From assembly GCF_910592395.1 (NCBI RefSeq), contig NC_088310.1, positions 5,463,501-5,527,500 on the forward strand: a stretch of DNA of 64,000 nt, read 5' to 3'. Under the pieces are notes generated by a model, which was not told the DNA's origin, searched no databases, and saw only the letters and a program-made list of their open reading frames with translations. The position numbers and the translations under genes are program-made. This document shows positions 27,601-37,267 of the stretch, in pieces. Positions within the stretch are counted from its first letter, which is position 1. Every line of letters starts with the position of its first letter. This DNA is from Lineus longissimus (Eukaryota > Nemertea > Pilidiophora > Heteronemertea > Lineidae).

Positions 27601-30600
27601 GCATTTACTGCACTCATTGAGTCGACAGAAACTAACTCTGAAATGATCTCACAGTTGCAGCAGAAAGAATTATCTCATGGCAGCTTATCTGAGCGTCGAA
27701 CAGCAAGTCGCGACTCAATACGGAGGTTGGTGTCACAAGCAGAGAGTCTTGTCAAAGATGATGACTATAACACACAGCGGCCAAAATGGCGGGATCGCAA
27801 GCAGCGACGAAGGAGAAAACCCAAACTGGCTGTGAGTTATTCTTTAACTAGCGACGCTTCGATGCCAGAAAATAGTGCAGATTCGTGCGACGCCAGTGGA
27901 GAAACCACCACTGAGTCTGAGGGTGAATATTCTAGCGCGCTCAGCGATACCGAATATAAAATAAACTCCATCTTGTCGGTTCCAGAGGAATCCAGTGCCC
28001 ATGACACCACAGGATCTACGCTTAAGAACAGCTCATATACAGCCACACAGCTTACCTCTCCTGAGTGGGAAGGAGTCAAACTTCGACCAGGTCACAAGCG
28101 GAAGTTTGAGCGTCCACGGAGCGTTACAGAAATGTATGAACTCAGTAATCGTCTTGATTTGAGCCCGTTTTCTATATCCGAGGGTTCTGTTGTGACATGC
28201 AGACACCCGAACTCAGGCATTCCTGTACAAACACTGGACACTTATCACACCAGCGAATCTGCCTCTTCACTACTCAATTCAAGGTGTAACACGTTGCCTC
28301 GGACGCAGAAGCCAAAATTCCGGAAGATGAAGCGCTCTCGCTCCGAGAGTGAGCATCTTTCAAGCGCGCCCATGACACATCACTACCATTCATTTAGTAA
28401 GGAAAACTCACCAAGTCGTTTTTCACGAGAAGGGTCATGTTCAACAGAGCGTATCTTGTCCAACAATTCCTCAAGCGAGAGAACAGTTGGTTACAGTGCA
28501 GATAACTTGTACGTGTCGTCGTCCACCGAATATCAAGAGCAAAAGATAGCTGGAGAGAGCGGTGATGGTCTTGGACAACCTCTCTATGAGTATGACCTCA
28601 CGGGAATAGGTAAGTTGAATTAAGTAACTTCATTTTGATGTCATCTGTTTCGATGCTTAACATCTTTTTATGGCCTTTGATGATGCATGCAGTAGCAAAA
28701 AGTTGCAGAAATGACAAAAATCATTGATTGTTTTCCAGCTGCTGAGTACGTGCAGACTGTCGGTAACATCAGCGAGGAGACTGATGATAATCTCAACAGT
28801 ACGATCGAGTCGTTCTCCGAGAATGCCTGGGACAACTACCAGGATCCGTACCCGACCGTCAGCGAAGATGGAAACGAAGAAAAGCTCGATGACAGCCATT
28901 TGCAGTGGGAGGCAAGCACGCTCAGCAGTACCTTTGAATTTGATGACGATTTCCAACTATCGGATCGGAAGAAGAAATCATCGGTAAGTACTTCAAAATG
29001 CTGAAAAGAGACAAATCTTAAAGACACTTGACATTATCAGTGTCATTATAAAGCATTTTTTAAAGTTTGTTATGTTGCGACACTACATGTACTTTCATGT
29101 GACATTATGTTCATCAAGATTGCTGTTCTAATTTGTTTTGATTATTTTAGGGCTACTTGGCAGATACATCGCGTGTTGATGATTCCGACTCTGACCTCGA
29201 TGATCTCCTCCACATCTTGGAGCAGTCCCTGCAACAGCTTCAAGTCGCACAGTCCATGCTGACCTGCCACAGGAAGGATGCCATGGACACTGGCATTTAC
29301 CTACAGCCGCAGAGATATGTGAGTAGTTTTGACTCAAGTTGTTACTGTGACCTTTATTTAAACAAGCCAAAAGAAGCGGAACTTTCTTGTGAGAAAAATC
29401 TTGCTTGGAAAGTACCTGTTGTATAGAGACGGTGTGTCATATCTAAAATTCAGCATCTTCCAGAAGATGATGAATTTGTTCACGTCTGTTTTCTAGTTGA
29501 GCAAAATGTCCCTCTGGCAATTCATTTTCTTGTTATCTTGTTTTTCAGGCTGAAATCTTGGCGACCTGCCAGACGAACATAAAGTGCCTGCAGACGATTA
29601 TTCAGACGCTAGTGGAGACTGACGGATCCCTGTGTGTCGGTGATGATGACTTCCTCACAGTCCAGAGTAAGTCATACCTCCCAATCTGGATGACGTCGGG
29701 ATCATTGGGCAAAATTGTGACAAGTTGTTAATACGATCATACACTCTGTTGAAGTGAAAGTCTGATAGGTGCTTCAATGGACCCCGATTTATCATATCAT
29801 ATGGTTAACCAAGTACCTTGTTGTTTCAGATACGATTGATCAATGGACGCTGCATCGCAACATCGCCATCCAGAGGCAGGAACAGTCGAAGCAGCTGTGT
29901 CAGCTCTACCAGGAGATGGTCGCCGTCAAGAATTGCCTCGACGACACTGAGGACTTGATGGATGTCAATCAGTACCCTGATCACTTCAGCTTGGAACAGA
30001 TCATCAAAATCCTGCAGGTAAATTGGGTCTGACGTGTTAAACTAGGATTGCTGTTTATGATAGGTGTTAAAGTATTCAGTTCTGTAGGGTCTGCTGTGTA
30101 GAATGTTTTGGCAGTTGTTTAACACAATCTTAAGCAACATCTTCTACCCTTCAGGATAAGAAGTTGGACCTTCACCAGCAGCGCGCCAAGCTGGAAGCAC
30201 TGAAGGAGAATATCCAAGTGTTCTCGACCACTTACCCGGACGTCAGGATGGACCGCTTCCAGGTGGAGATTCTGAACCTTACTGCCAACGGCGCAAAAGT
30301 CAGTGACCAGTAAGTTCATTTTTTGCTCAGTGGCGGTGTGGTCCTGTGGTCAATGTGTTGGACTTGTAATCTGAACTGCGTGTGGAGTCAGTGCCAGACT
30401 CTGCACTTTGCTTGTGATTTTGTCATCCAGATTGGCTCGTCGTTAGATCGAGACGTAAAACTAGGTTTCCTTGTCCTTGGAGTCTATTGCCAGGTCAGGC
30501 AAAGACCTCGTCCAAGTGAGAGCCATGAGTACCTCGTGATGGAACCTTGCTTCGTGGCCAAAAGTGGAATCCATTGGCCAATTCACCCCATTTGCATCTG

Positions 30601-31893
30601 TACGCTGAACCATTCCATAAATTTGTCTTTATCTTTATTCTTTAGGCTTAGTGTTCGCTTCTCAGAGTTCCAATCTCTCCTCATCTGTTGGTACGACTAC
30701 AATGAGACGCACAAAGAACTCTCCTACTTCTTGAGTAAAGAAAGGCAGCTACTGCAGTGTCTGGAAATGACGCTGTCTATAATGGAGTTCACCACTGAGC
30801 AGCGCCGGGCGGTGGTCCGTGATCTCAAGGTTGGTAGCCTCATAAAACCTGGTTTACAGTCAAATTCACTTTTGAATTCATCTGCATTCACTCAAACAGC
30901 CTGGGTAGTTCTACAGTAAAATCACAATCAAGTACATTATGTAGGTTCTGTTTTATCAAACCGTTGCACCTGAGCAACAGTTACAGTACTGAAGTCTTTG
31001 TGGTATGGCATTGTAGTTCTGTATAAAGCCGGAAGAAACGTCAATTGACAAACCATTTATGCTTCAATTATTTGCAGGGAATGCTGAAAGATTTTAACAT
31101 GTACGAACAAAAGCTGACTGCCATGCGGCGTCTGTCTAACGAGGTGCTGTCAATCTGCGACAAGGAAAAGCAGTTGGAGATCCGGGCCGAGGTAGCAATG
31201 GCCAGCAATGAACTGGCGGAGTTACGCAAACGTTCCCAAGATACCATGACAAAGTGCATTGAGCATTGCGGTGACCTACCTCTCGATATTGGAATCGACG
31301 ACGACACAGATTCGGGCATCGGAATCCATCGAAGGACAGAGTCGATGATGGGGATTGAAACGATTGGTGCTGCATCTGTCTCCACGGAGACTGAGGTGTT
31401 TGCTACTGCTGCTGCTACCCAGACACCGTATGATATTGAGAGGTAGGCCCCATTTTGACAGTTAAGGCTAAGACTCCCTGGCTCTGGTAGATTATATGGT
31501 TTAATCATGGAAGAATTAGACCAGATTCCTTAGGACAGCCGCAAACTAAAACAGATCTTTTCAAATTGTATGTCCCTGTAATACTGTACATTCATTACAA
31601 AGCTTGACGTCACTGTCTGAAAGAAGCCATGTCCTGATGTCATTTACAGGTCATCGTAACACATTTGTCATCCTCATCAAGTTACCTTCTTTGTTCTTTT
31701 CAGAGGTGAACCCGTGAAGGCCAAAAAGGAAGAATACTCGCTCATGAAGTTGCTGGTACGGATGGCGCTACCATTCCAGCTGGCCATCCTTGTCCTCTAT
31801 GGCATCCTCTGCTTCTTCGACCGTGACGGCCAACCTGGTTTACTCTCGTTTTCACCAACACTCAGATATGTCCGTGGTCCACCACCGACCTGA
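273..31893 (+). CDS. KASH-domain LINC-complex protein (nesprin/Klarsicht-like), complete gene model
   Basis: The encoded protein is about 1,640 residues. Exons: 273-653, 5310-5480, 5659-5854, 6493-6617, 17209-17430, 26395-28609, 28739-28983, 29151-29318, 29549-29666, 29830-30017, 30155-30309, 30646-30829, 31078-31442, 31704-31893. All junctions are GT/AG and phases close in frame to a TGA at 31891-31893. Order: basic, Ser/Pro-rich N-terminus; spectrin-like helical segment (about 128-365); long acidic Ser/Thr-rich region (about 366-1185); second spectrin-like segment (about 1186-1530); transmembrane helix; luminal tail ending RYVRGPPPT. That terminus defines the KASH family, whose members bind SUN proteins across the perinuclear space and link the nucleus to motors or cytoskeleton. 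No calponin-homology domain is present, which fits Klarsicht-like or short nesprins rather than giant nesprin-1/2. I give no vertebrate symbol because orthology cannot be settled by eye. The start is the first in-frame ATG of the first coding exon; further upstream exons cannot be excluded. Confidence 0.88.
654..5309 (+). other. First intron of the KASH gene (4.66 kb)
   Basis: The donor is gtaaga and the acceptor is cttgttgcag. Apart from a small inverted-repeat element at 5096-5250, I see no gene in it. Two marginal exon-like segments, 2945-3101 and about 5042-5092, are discussed under rejected items. Confidence 0.6.
5096..5250. mobile_element. 155-bp pogo/Tigger-like MITE fragment flanked by TA
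   Basis: The segment starts CAGTAGATCAACTC and ends in a sequence whose complement starts CAATGGGACTCCC. TA dinucleotides lie immediately outside both ends. Inside are repeated words of the type gtgtccttaatagagaggtgtcc, which also fill the larger element at 59807-60640. It has no coding capacity. TA target duplication and CAG-type termini are typical of Tc1/mariner-pogo derivatives. The family assignment is an inference. Confidence 0.5.
5310..6617 (+). CDS. KASH gene exons 2-4: first spectrin-like segment, with a W-acidic motif
   Basis: The exons are 5310-5480, 5659-5854 and 6493-6617, encoding residues 128-291. The segment opens with SDLSWDDDELT (W135), which resembles kinesin-light-chain-binding W-acidic motifs. 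Amphipathic helices follow, with tryptophans at spectrin-repeat-like spacing (DWLTTIQ, NEQWVLLE, DLRRWLHGVE). Intervening introns are short (178 and 638 bp). This fits the cytoplasmic rod of a nesprin-type protein. Confidence 0.8.
6618..17208 (+). other. Large KASH-gene intron (10.6 kb) with no recognisable gene
   Basis: The donor after 6617 is gttagt and the acceptor is tctctccag before 17209. The longest open frame inside (9991-10395, minus strand) has low-complexity composition and no homology that I recognise. A 40-bp direct duplication lies at about 10354-10433. ACATGTA words cluster near 11520-11575. A short piece like the gtgtccg repeat family lies near 16225-16250. Nothing else could be supported. 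Confidence 0.6.
10354..10433. repeat. Two-copy 40-bp direct tandem duplication
   Basis: The segment beginning aaatgtaatctctttaa at 10354 is repeated from 10394 with a few substitutions; both copies run through atgaaagagct. It is intronic and probably a local slippage or unequal-crossover duplication. Confidence 0.8.
17209..17430 (+). CDS. KASH gene exon 5: spectrin-like helices
   Basis: This exon has 74 complete codons, phase 0 in and out, encoding residues 292-365. The sequence is helical and charged, with the tryptophans of RRWHAIWLQSLEWQ near the end, as in a spectrin-repeat helix. It is isolated between two introns of about 10.6 and 9 kb. Frame, splice sites (ctctccag acceptor, gtgcgt donor) and composition all mark it as coding. 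Confidence 0.82.
17431..26394 (+). other. Large KASH-gene intron (9.0 kb) with no recognisable gene
   Basis: Open frames on both strands are under about 105 codons and show no recognisable family. A poly-C run lies at about 21359-21370. A short perfect inverted repeat (CGCCATGA, 7-nt loop, complementary arm) lies at 20876-20898. A second good acceptor at 26318-26319 could extend the next exon upstream in frame. Confidence 0.6.
26395..28609 (+). CDS. KASH gene exon 6: giant exon for a disordered acidic region
   Basis: This exon has 738 codons plus one base, encoding residues 366-1104. It is rich in Asp, Glu, Ser and Thr with few hydrophobic stretches, as expected for a long disordered linker. 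Visible motifs are a DFFDED patch (about 405-410), four Gln-Thr motifs (Q439 in HCQTE, Q545 in CQTS, Q550 in SQTE, Q562 in VQTQ) and basic tracts such as RDRKQRRRRKPK. The exon ends GGA ATA G before gtaagt, phase 1. A second in-frame acceptor at 26319 would add 25 codons. Confidence 0.85.
28739..31442 (+). CDS. KASH gene exons 7-13: second spectrin-like rod
   Basis: Seven exons (28739-28983, 29151-29318, 29549-29666, 29830-30017, 30155-30309, 30646-30829, 31078-31442) encode residues about 1104-1578. The first is acidic and contains NAWDNYQDPY and HLQWEAS. The next five encode amphipathic helices with heptad-like hydrophobic spacing and conserved Trp positions (IDQWTLH, ICWYDYNE), consistent with about three spectrin-like repeats. 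The last begins with a helical stretch and ends in a linker containing a TQT motif (Q1571). Introns are 129-336 bp. Position directly before the membrane anchor is usual for nesprin-family rods. Confidence 0.82.
30324..30640 (+). repeat. Possible degraded tRNA-derived SINE in a KASH-gene intron
   Basis: The sequence starting gcggtgtggtcctgtggtca and continuing through a TGGACTTGTAATC anticodon-loop-like stretch resembles the head of a tRNA-derived SINE. It occupies almost all of the 336-bp intron 30310-30645. The B box is poorly preserved, so the call is tentative. Confidence 0.35.
31704..31893 (+). CDS. KASH gene last exon: transmembrane helix and SUN-binding tail
   Basis: The exon encodes 62 residues and TGA. 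After a basic juxtamembrane stretch (KAKKEE) comes a hydrophobic helix (LLVRMALPFQLAILVLYG then ILCFF). A luminal peptide of about 25 residues ends RYVRGPPPT. The terminal PPPT and the preceding LRY are hallmark KASH residues that insert into a SUN trimer in known family structures. The luminal part is short and lacks the cysteine found 23 residues from the end of vertebrate KASH1/2. Confidence 0.93.
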
Positions 31894-33460
31894 GCTTTGA
31901 GGTTGTATGGTCCACTGTCTCTGCGTGGAAGTATGGTCCACTGTCTCTGCATGGACTAAGTGCCTGAGCTGGTCCTCATCCTTCAGAAACAATGAACTGC
32001 AGTGGTGTTGTCTGAAAAAGCTATAAGTCAGCCACTTGCAGGATGGGTGCCTGGACAATTCACCAGTGTGAAGAATGAGATGTAATGTGAGAACTCGAAT
32101 CAACATGTGTGCAATTTCAGAACTCTACTGTTCTAGTGCAATGTTGCTGTGAAAGGAGATGAGGACTTTGGTTTCAAGGCAGAGTTGGTTACTTATCAAG
32201 CTGGCGATGAATAAGGACTTCAGGTGGTGGGCTAGGAATGCATAAATGAATTGAGATGGTGAACAAAGTCGAAAGATGCTAATCTTGGAATTTGCAGATG
32301 CAGAACTTTGGTTTCTGTCACGTGTACAATTCTAGAATTTGCTTCGTGACATGTAAAGTTGTAGAGTGTTGTTAAATTGGAATATGTTCTCTGGCTCTGA
32401 TTGCATGCAAGGACAAGGTCCTGTTCATGTGCATGTTTATCAGGCGTTATGTATTGATTAATGCGTATGTTACAGAGTCATGTCATGAATTCATGTGTAT
32501 GTAGGCTGTTATGTTACCGATCGCGTTTGGTTTTGTGGCCGCCTCATTAAATCATGTGCATCTTATGGAATGAAATATACACAGAGTTCTGATCATACAA
32601 TGTAGCATGATATCAAGGTTAATATATCACGCATGCTACCTTGTACTTATTGAAGAATTTATGAAAAAGAGAGCCAGGAGGGTGAGCGAGAAAAGGCATC
32701 CGGCTTTTATAGGTGAGCGGTAATGATGTTGGCTACTACTTGACCCAGCGCACATTCACATTGAGTCTCTCATGCTCAGCTTTTGGTGGCAGAATGCTAT
32801 TGTGCGTGTGCGAGACTCACTAATAGGACAGCTGGTGCCACCTAGCCGTTAACATCAACATTATCTCCCACCCTGATAAGCTTGATGTTATGTCCTGTAA
32901 GGACTCAGAAGGGGTGTACATAATCATGTAGTCAACTTAACTTAAGGTCCACAAGTTTGTCTTATTTGTACTCAAGTGTGGCTTTCTGCATGTGTTTTAA
33001 ATGACCTGATAAAAAGTTAAAATACCAAAAATCGAGTTACATGAAGTTTGGTGTGTTTGCGATTGCACTGAGACAGATATATTATCTTTTGCATGAACTA
33101 TTTCATGTAAACAATGTAATGTATTAGTGTGACAAGGTAACTTGTGGCTATCAGGCAGTTTGAGAGTCTGATGGTATTATCAGTGCATTATACTCATTAA
33201 ATATGCAGCTTGAGTGATGCATTTGTTGCTGTGCATCCATTGTATATTGCAAAACATATGCAGTACTTGTACCAGGGTTGTAAATGGCATCATGGCATGC
33301 CTCGTAACAGTTTGATGGAATTTTGTAAGGGCTGAGTGATATTCCATCAGCTAACTAAAGGAACAGAAATTCATCAGAAAGCACTACCGGGTATTCAGTA
33401 TGCTCTATACCTTGGTGTGCAAATTCAAATAGTTTTAGAATAAATGTATTGTATTTATAC
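31894..33460 (+). other. Probable 3' UTR of the KASH gene
   Basis: Non-coding sequence follows the TGA and runs to a canonical AATAAA at 33439-33444, giving an estimated 3' UTR of about 1.55 kb. A 26-bp near-perfect tandem duplication (tatggtccactgtctctgc words at about 31906 and 31932) lies just after the stop codon. The cleavage site is inferred. Confidence 0.55.
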
Positions 33461-36400
33461 TTGTTCACGTCTGGATGTGTGAACATGTATTAGGTCTACA
33501 TTGTATGCAATTAGAAGTACATCAGAGGGATGGTATGTTCCTAGTTGGAGCTCTGGGGGACAAAATATATGTATGGGGGGAGGGGGAGGGCAGTCTATGA
33601 TTGGGGAAAAGTGGAGAACAATGATGTCTGTCATGTCGAATATCAGTGACCTGCCACAGACACAAACTCTAGAAGTGAAATTTCAACAAAATTTTATTTT
33701 TTGGAACAATCAAGATTTCAAGTAACTATTTTACGAAGTTAAAATCATCAATTGTATTTGACAATTTTATCACGTCACTTGTTATAAAACTCTTCTTACT
33801 GAAAACTGCTGATATCTGTGAATGGTATTTTGGTTATTACGGTGGACACTAGTTATACCAGAGGTCATTTCTATGCGATTGAGTTTGAGGCGTAGAGTAT
33901 TTTAATCATTTAAAAACTGAACGCAATTGTGACCGTTTGATACTCTGGTGGTCAGTTTCATTTTGTATAAACCTTAAAAATCAGTTCATTTTCCACTTTC
34001 AGTAATTGATTTGCCATCCGTCTCGTGCAGCTTTCCACCATATTAGACTTGTTACTATGGTTACTGGTTTGTTGATGTCCCACGACAAAACTATGCAATG
34101 GCTTGTTGTGTGTTACACGCACATGTCCGGTTTTAACCTTTTTAAGTCAATCACGAAATACTTTGAAATTGTTGTTATGTTGACAAGTTATGTAGAGATA
34201 CTGTAGTTCTACTAGTTTTCAACAGGTCTAGATTCAGATTTTGGGTGTATTTTTTTCTTTGGCAAGGGGAAGTCTTTGGTGACCTTAAGTTCTGTTTTTA
34301 AATTAAGGGTCACGACATTAACAATGTTAGACCTAAGATTCTGGGCTATGGGGTGGTCTACTGATTTAGAAAATCTGATTATGTCCAGCTCCAGTTGTTT
34401 TAACCTGGTGGCATTTGATTCGTAATTTGGGGTATCGTAATCTTGAGAAATTTCCCTTTATCATATTTTCAATTCTATGAGTTCTAAATGAAGAAAAGAT
34501 TTTGATACATCTGGAGATTTAAATTTTTTTGACAAAAAATCATCGCTCAACAGTATATCGTCAGTTCTGAAGAAACTCAAAATGATTACAGAATTTGAAA
34601 GTTTCAGGTGAATTTTTATAAGCATCAAAAAGATGAAAAGTTGCATTTATCTGTAAGTCGACTTTTATATAATATTCAAATGTATATAGATAACCAATTT
34701 GGTTTTAGACGGGCAGTACTATACAGCTGCAAATAGACCTTGCACGTTGTGAGGTGACCCAGGGTTCTGGGTCCCTACACATAGTGCAAACAGCTTCTAA
34801 CTAGTCATTATGTGTATATGTTGTTTTCAAGTACTCAAAAATATGTATTTATTTATCAGGTACTGAGCCAAAATGATACTTTCAGGGTCATTTAGGTTGA
34901 TTTTGTTAAATTTTTATGATTTTTACGTAAAAAAATTGTTAAGTGAAATTTTAGGACTGACAGAGATTCTGGAGTTCTGTTTGAAACTGCCTTTAATCTA
35001 ACGAGGCCATTCGTCATCATTCCGGCTCATACCTGTGAGATTACATTGTTGTAGAGAATTACATCCTGAGGTTTATTTTATCCTTGGTTAGATTAGACTA
35101 GCATGGCCCTTGGAAGGACAAAGGGGATTTCTTTAACCTGCATGTAAAAGTCTTGTGAATTTTTATTGAATTGATACCAAAATTTGTTGCAATGGGAAAT
35201 TTTACTTCAATAATCTCGCATTAATTTGTATGTTGGAGCATTTTTTAAGGGACTTCAATGTGTTTGGGAAAGTCGAGTTACCCTTAGTCCTTGTAAGGGA
35301 TTTAGGCAGATATTTCGGGCTGAAGTTGACGCTAAATCCAGTATAAATTTTACGGAATGGTGTGCTGTATGTCATTTATTTTTTGTACAGATTCGAGCTG
35401 TCAGCTTTCTTCTGGAAAAACTTTAATTGAGAGTGGTGTAAATTTGGTTCATTCGAAATAGGTCTATTATTTTCTTACTAGATGTCTCTCAGTTAAGTCA
35501 TGTTGACCTGGGCGGAAACCAGGTAGACTTTTACTTAAACACTACGGACCATCAATCTGATTTTCACCAAATTGGCATGATAATTGATTCGAAAAACAGT
35601 TCAACAGAAAATACATGTATCAATTCTTATAATCATCTGCAGGTCAGACAAATGATTTTCTTTTAATTCAGTTTAAATTTTGAAATCAAGAATTTGGTGT
35701 TCATCGGATAATTCACCTTTCCTGGGAGACTGAAGGTTACTTCATTAATTTTGTGGTGCTTGAACTTCTGTTTTAAGTTTTTTCCAACTGAAATATCCAG
35801 TATTATGATTTGTAGCAGTTTTGTCTGTCACGTCTTACTGTGTAGGCTTGTAAAACGTACTCATGTATAAGGTTTATACTGTGGTCCATTTCAGTTTAAG
35901 TTGACCTGTAGAGCCTAACAAAGTTGAACACTATCAGTGGCAGTTTTATTGGTTTTATTATTCACCCTGAATTGAACTTGGCTTAGTGTAGCCTGCTTCC
36001 TGGATAACTAGAAGATAAATCCACGCATTAGAAATTGCATCCCTTTGACAAAGCCCTTAGATCTTGGGCAGTTATTGAAGTCAGTCAAAAAGTAGGTCTG
36101 TATGACTTCAATATGTCGTCTATTGGTCTTGAATTATTCATTGTGCTCATACATGTAGCAGTGCTCCATGTCCATTAGCCTTTGGGAGATAATGATGAAT
36201 ATTTCGATAATTGATTAGTTACAAGGTAATATCGAAATAATCTGAAGGTTTGCGATGGAAGGATGATGAGGAAGGGGTGACAAGAAATTTATTAAGAGCA
36301 GGGAAGAGTTTGATGGAAATTGGAGCACTGCTATGTCTGTAGTTCAGGACCCAAATAAACTTTTGTATGAATTCACCACTACTAAAAAATAAATACAATC

Positions 36401-37267
36401 TGTACTATTCGACAGTAATAAATATTTTCTTATATCTTCCTTTGAAATATGTTCTGGCTCATTCATTCTTCTGGCAACCGAACAAGAAGGGAGCGGTTGT
36501 CTCTCTTCTTGTGACATCTTGACATCGTGTGACATGGGTTTGAGCCAAGCCCCTGCAGCCAAACCTCAAGGGTGGCCTCCAGGAGAGCTGCTGATGACCC
36601 TCTGATGATAATTGAACCCACAACCTCCCGATTGGCCCAGCGCTCTATTGGCTGCCATGACATACTTTCTAGCCTTCGTGTAGAGCACTATTCCTAGATG
36701 TCAGAGTCTGGATAACCCAAATCAAAGTCTGTCAACCAGGTTGAATCACGCCTTGGAGGTACTCATCAGAATTTTTCATTTGAGGGATCAACCCGACCGT
36801 TTGATGATCGGGCCTTGAGGCTCAACCACGGCCAACGTGGAACCATTTCACGACGTTTACAAAAGATAGATGATAAAAAACAACATGAAAAATAGCAGAC
36901 AGAAAATAAAAAACACATAAAAACGCTCCTTTTACTGCTCCAAATTCAACGTATTCTTACTCGTAGAGCATCTATGTTTCTGCTCAGTTAATAATCTATA
37001 GGTCTGTACATAAGAATAACCATTCATTACTTTCATTTAGACGTGTTTGACGTATATGGCAATAGTTTTGGTGGCGGGATTTTCAAAATCTGAAATGGTC
37101 TGATGACAGATGACATGTCATCCAGTGCATGCATGTTGTTTCATGTTTGGAGCCCCCCACCATCTGGCTCTGGCTCTGCCTCTTACTTGTCTCTCATGAA
37201 ATGTATATGATAACTTCCGTGCCTGTGTGATCAGCAAGTTGAACAATATTCCAGATTAAATTCCATC
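33461..37267. other. Intergenic region between the KASH gene and the next gene
   Basis: I see no convincing exon on either strand. It holds a short G-rich tract (about 33573-33590, runs of five or six G) and one tRNA-derived SINE-like element at about 36420-36661. The last part must contain the promoter and any 5' UTR of the gene starting at 37268. Confidence 0.6.
36420..36661 (-). repeat. tRNA-derived SINE-like element (minus strand)
   Basis: Read on the minus strand, the element starts near 36661. It has an A-box-like TGGCAGCCAATAGAGCGC (complement of 36640-36657) and a B-box-like GGTTGTGGGTTCAAT (complement of 36611-36625), at spacing appropriate for an internal RNA polymerase III promoter. 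Non-tRNA sequence follows. It does not fold into an obvious functional tRNA. Confidence 0.6.

Noticed and set aside
36611-36657. Possible functional tRNA gene on the minus strand.
   Set aside because: A- and B-box words are present but no full cloverleaf with acceptor stem could be formed; treated as a SINE head.
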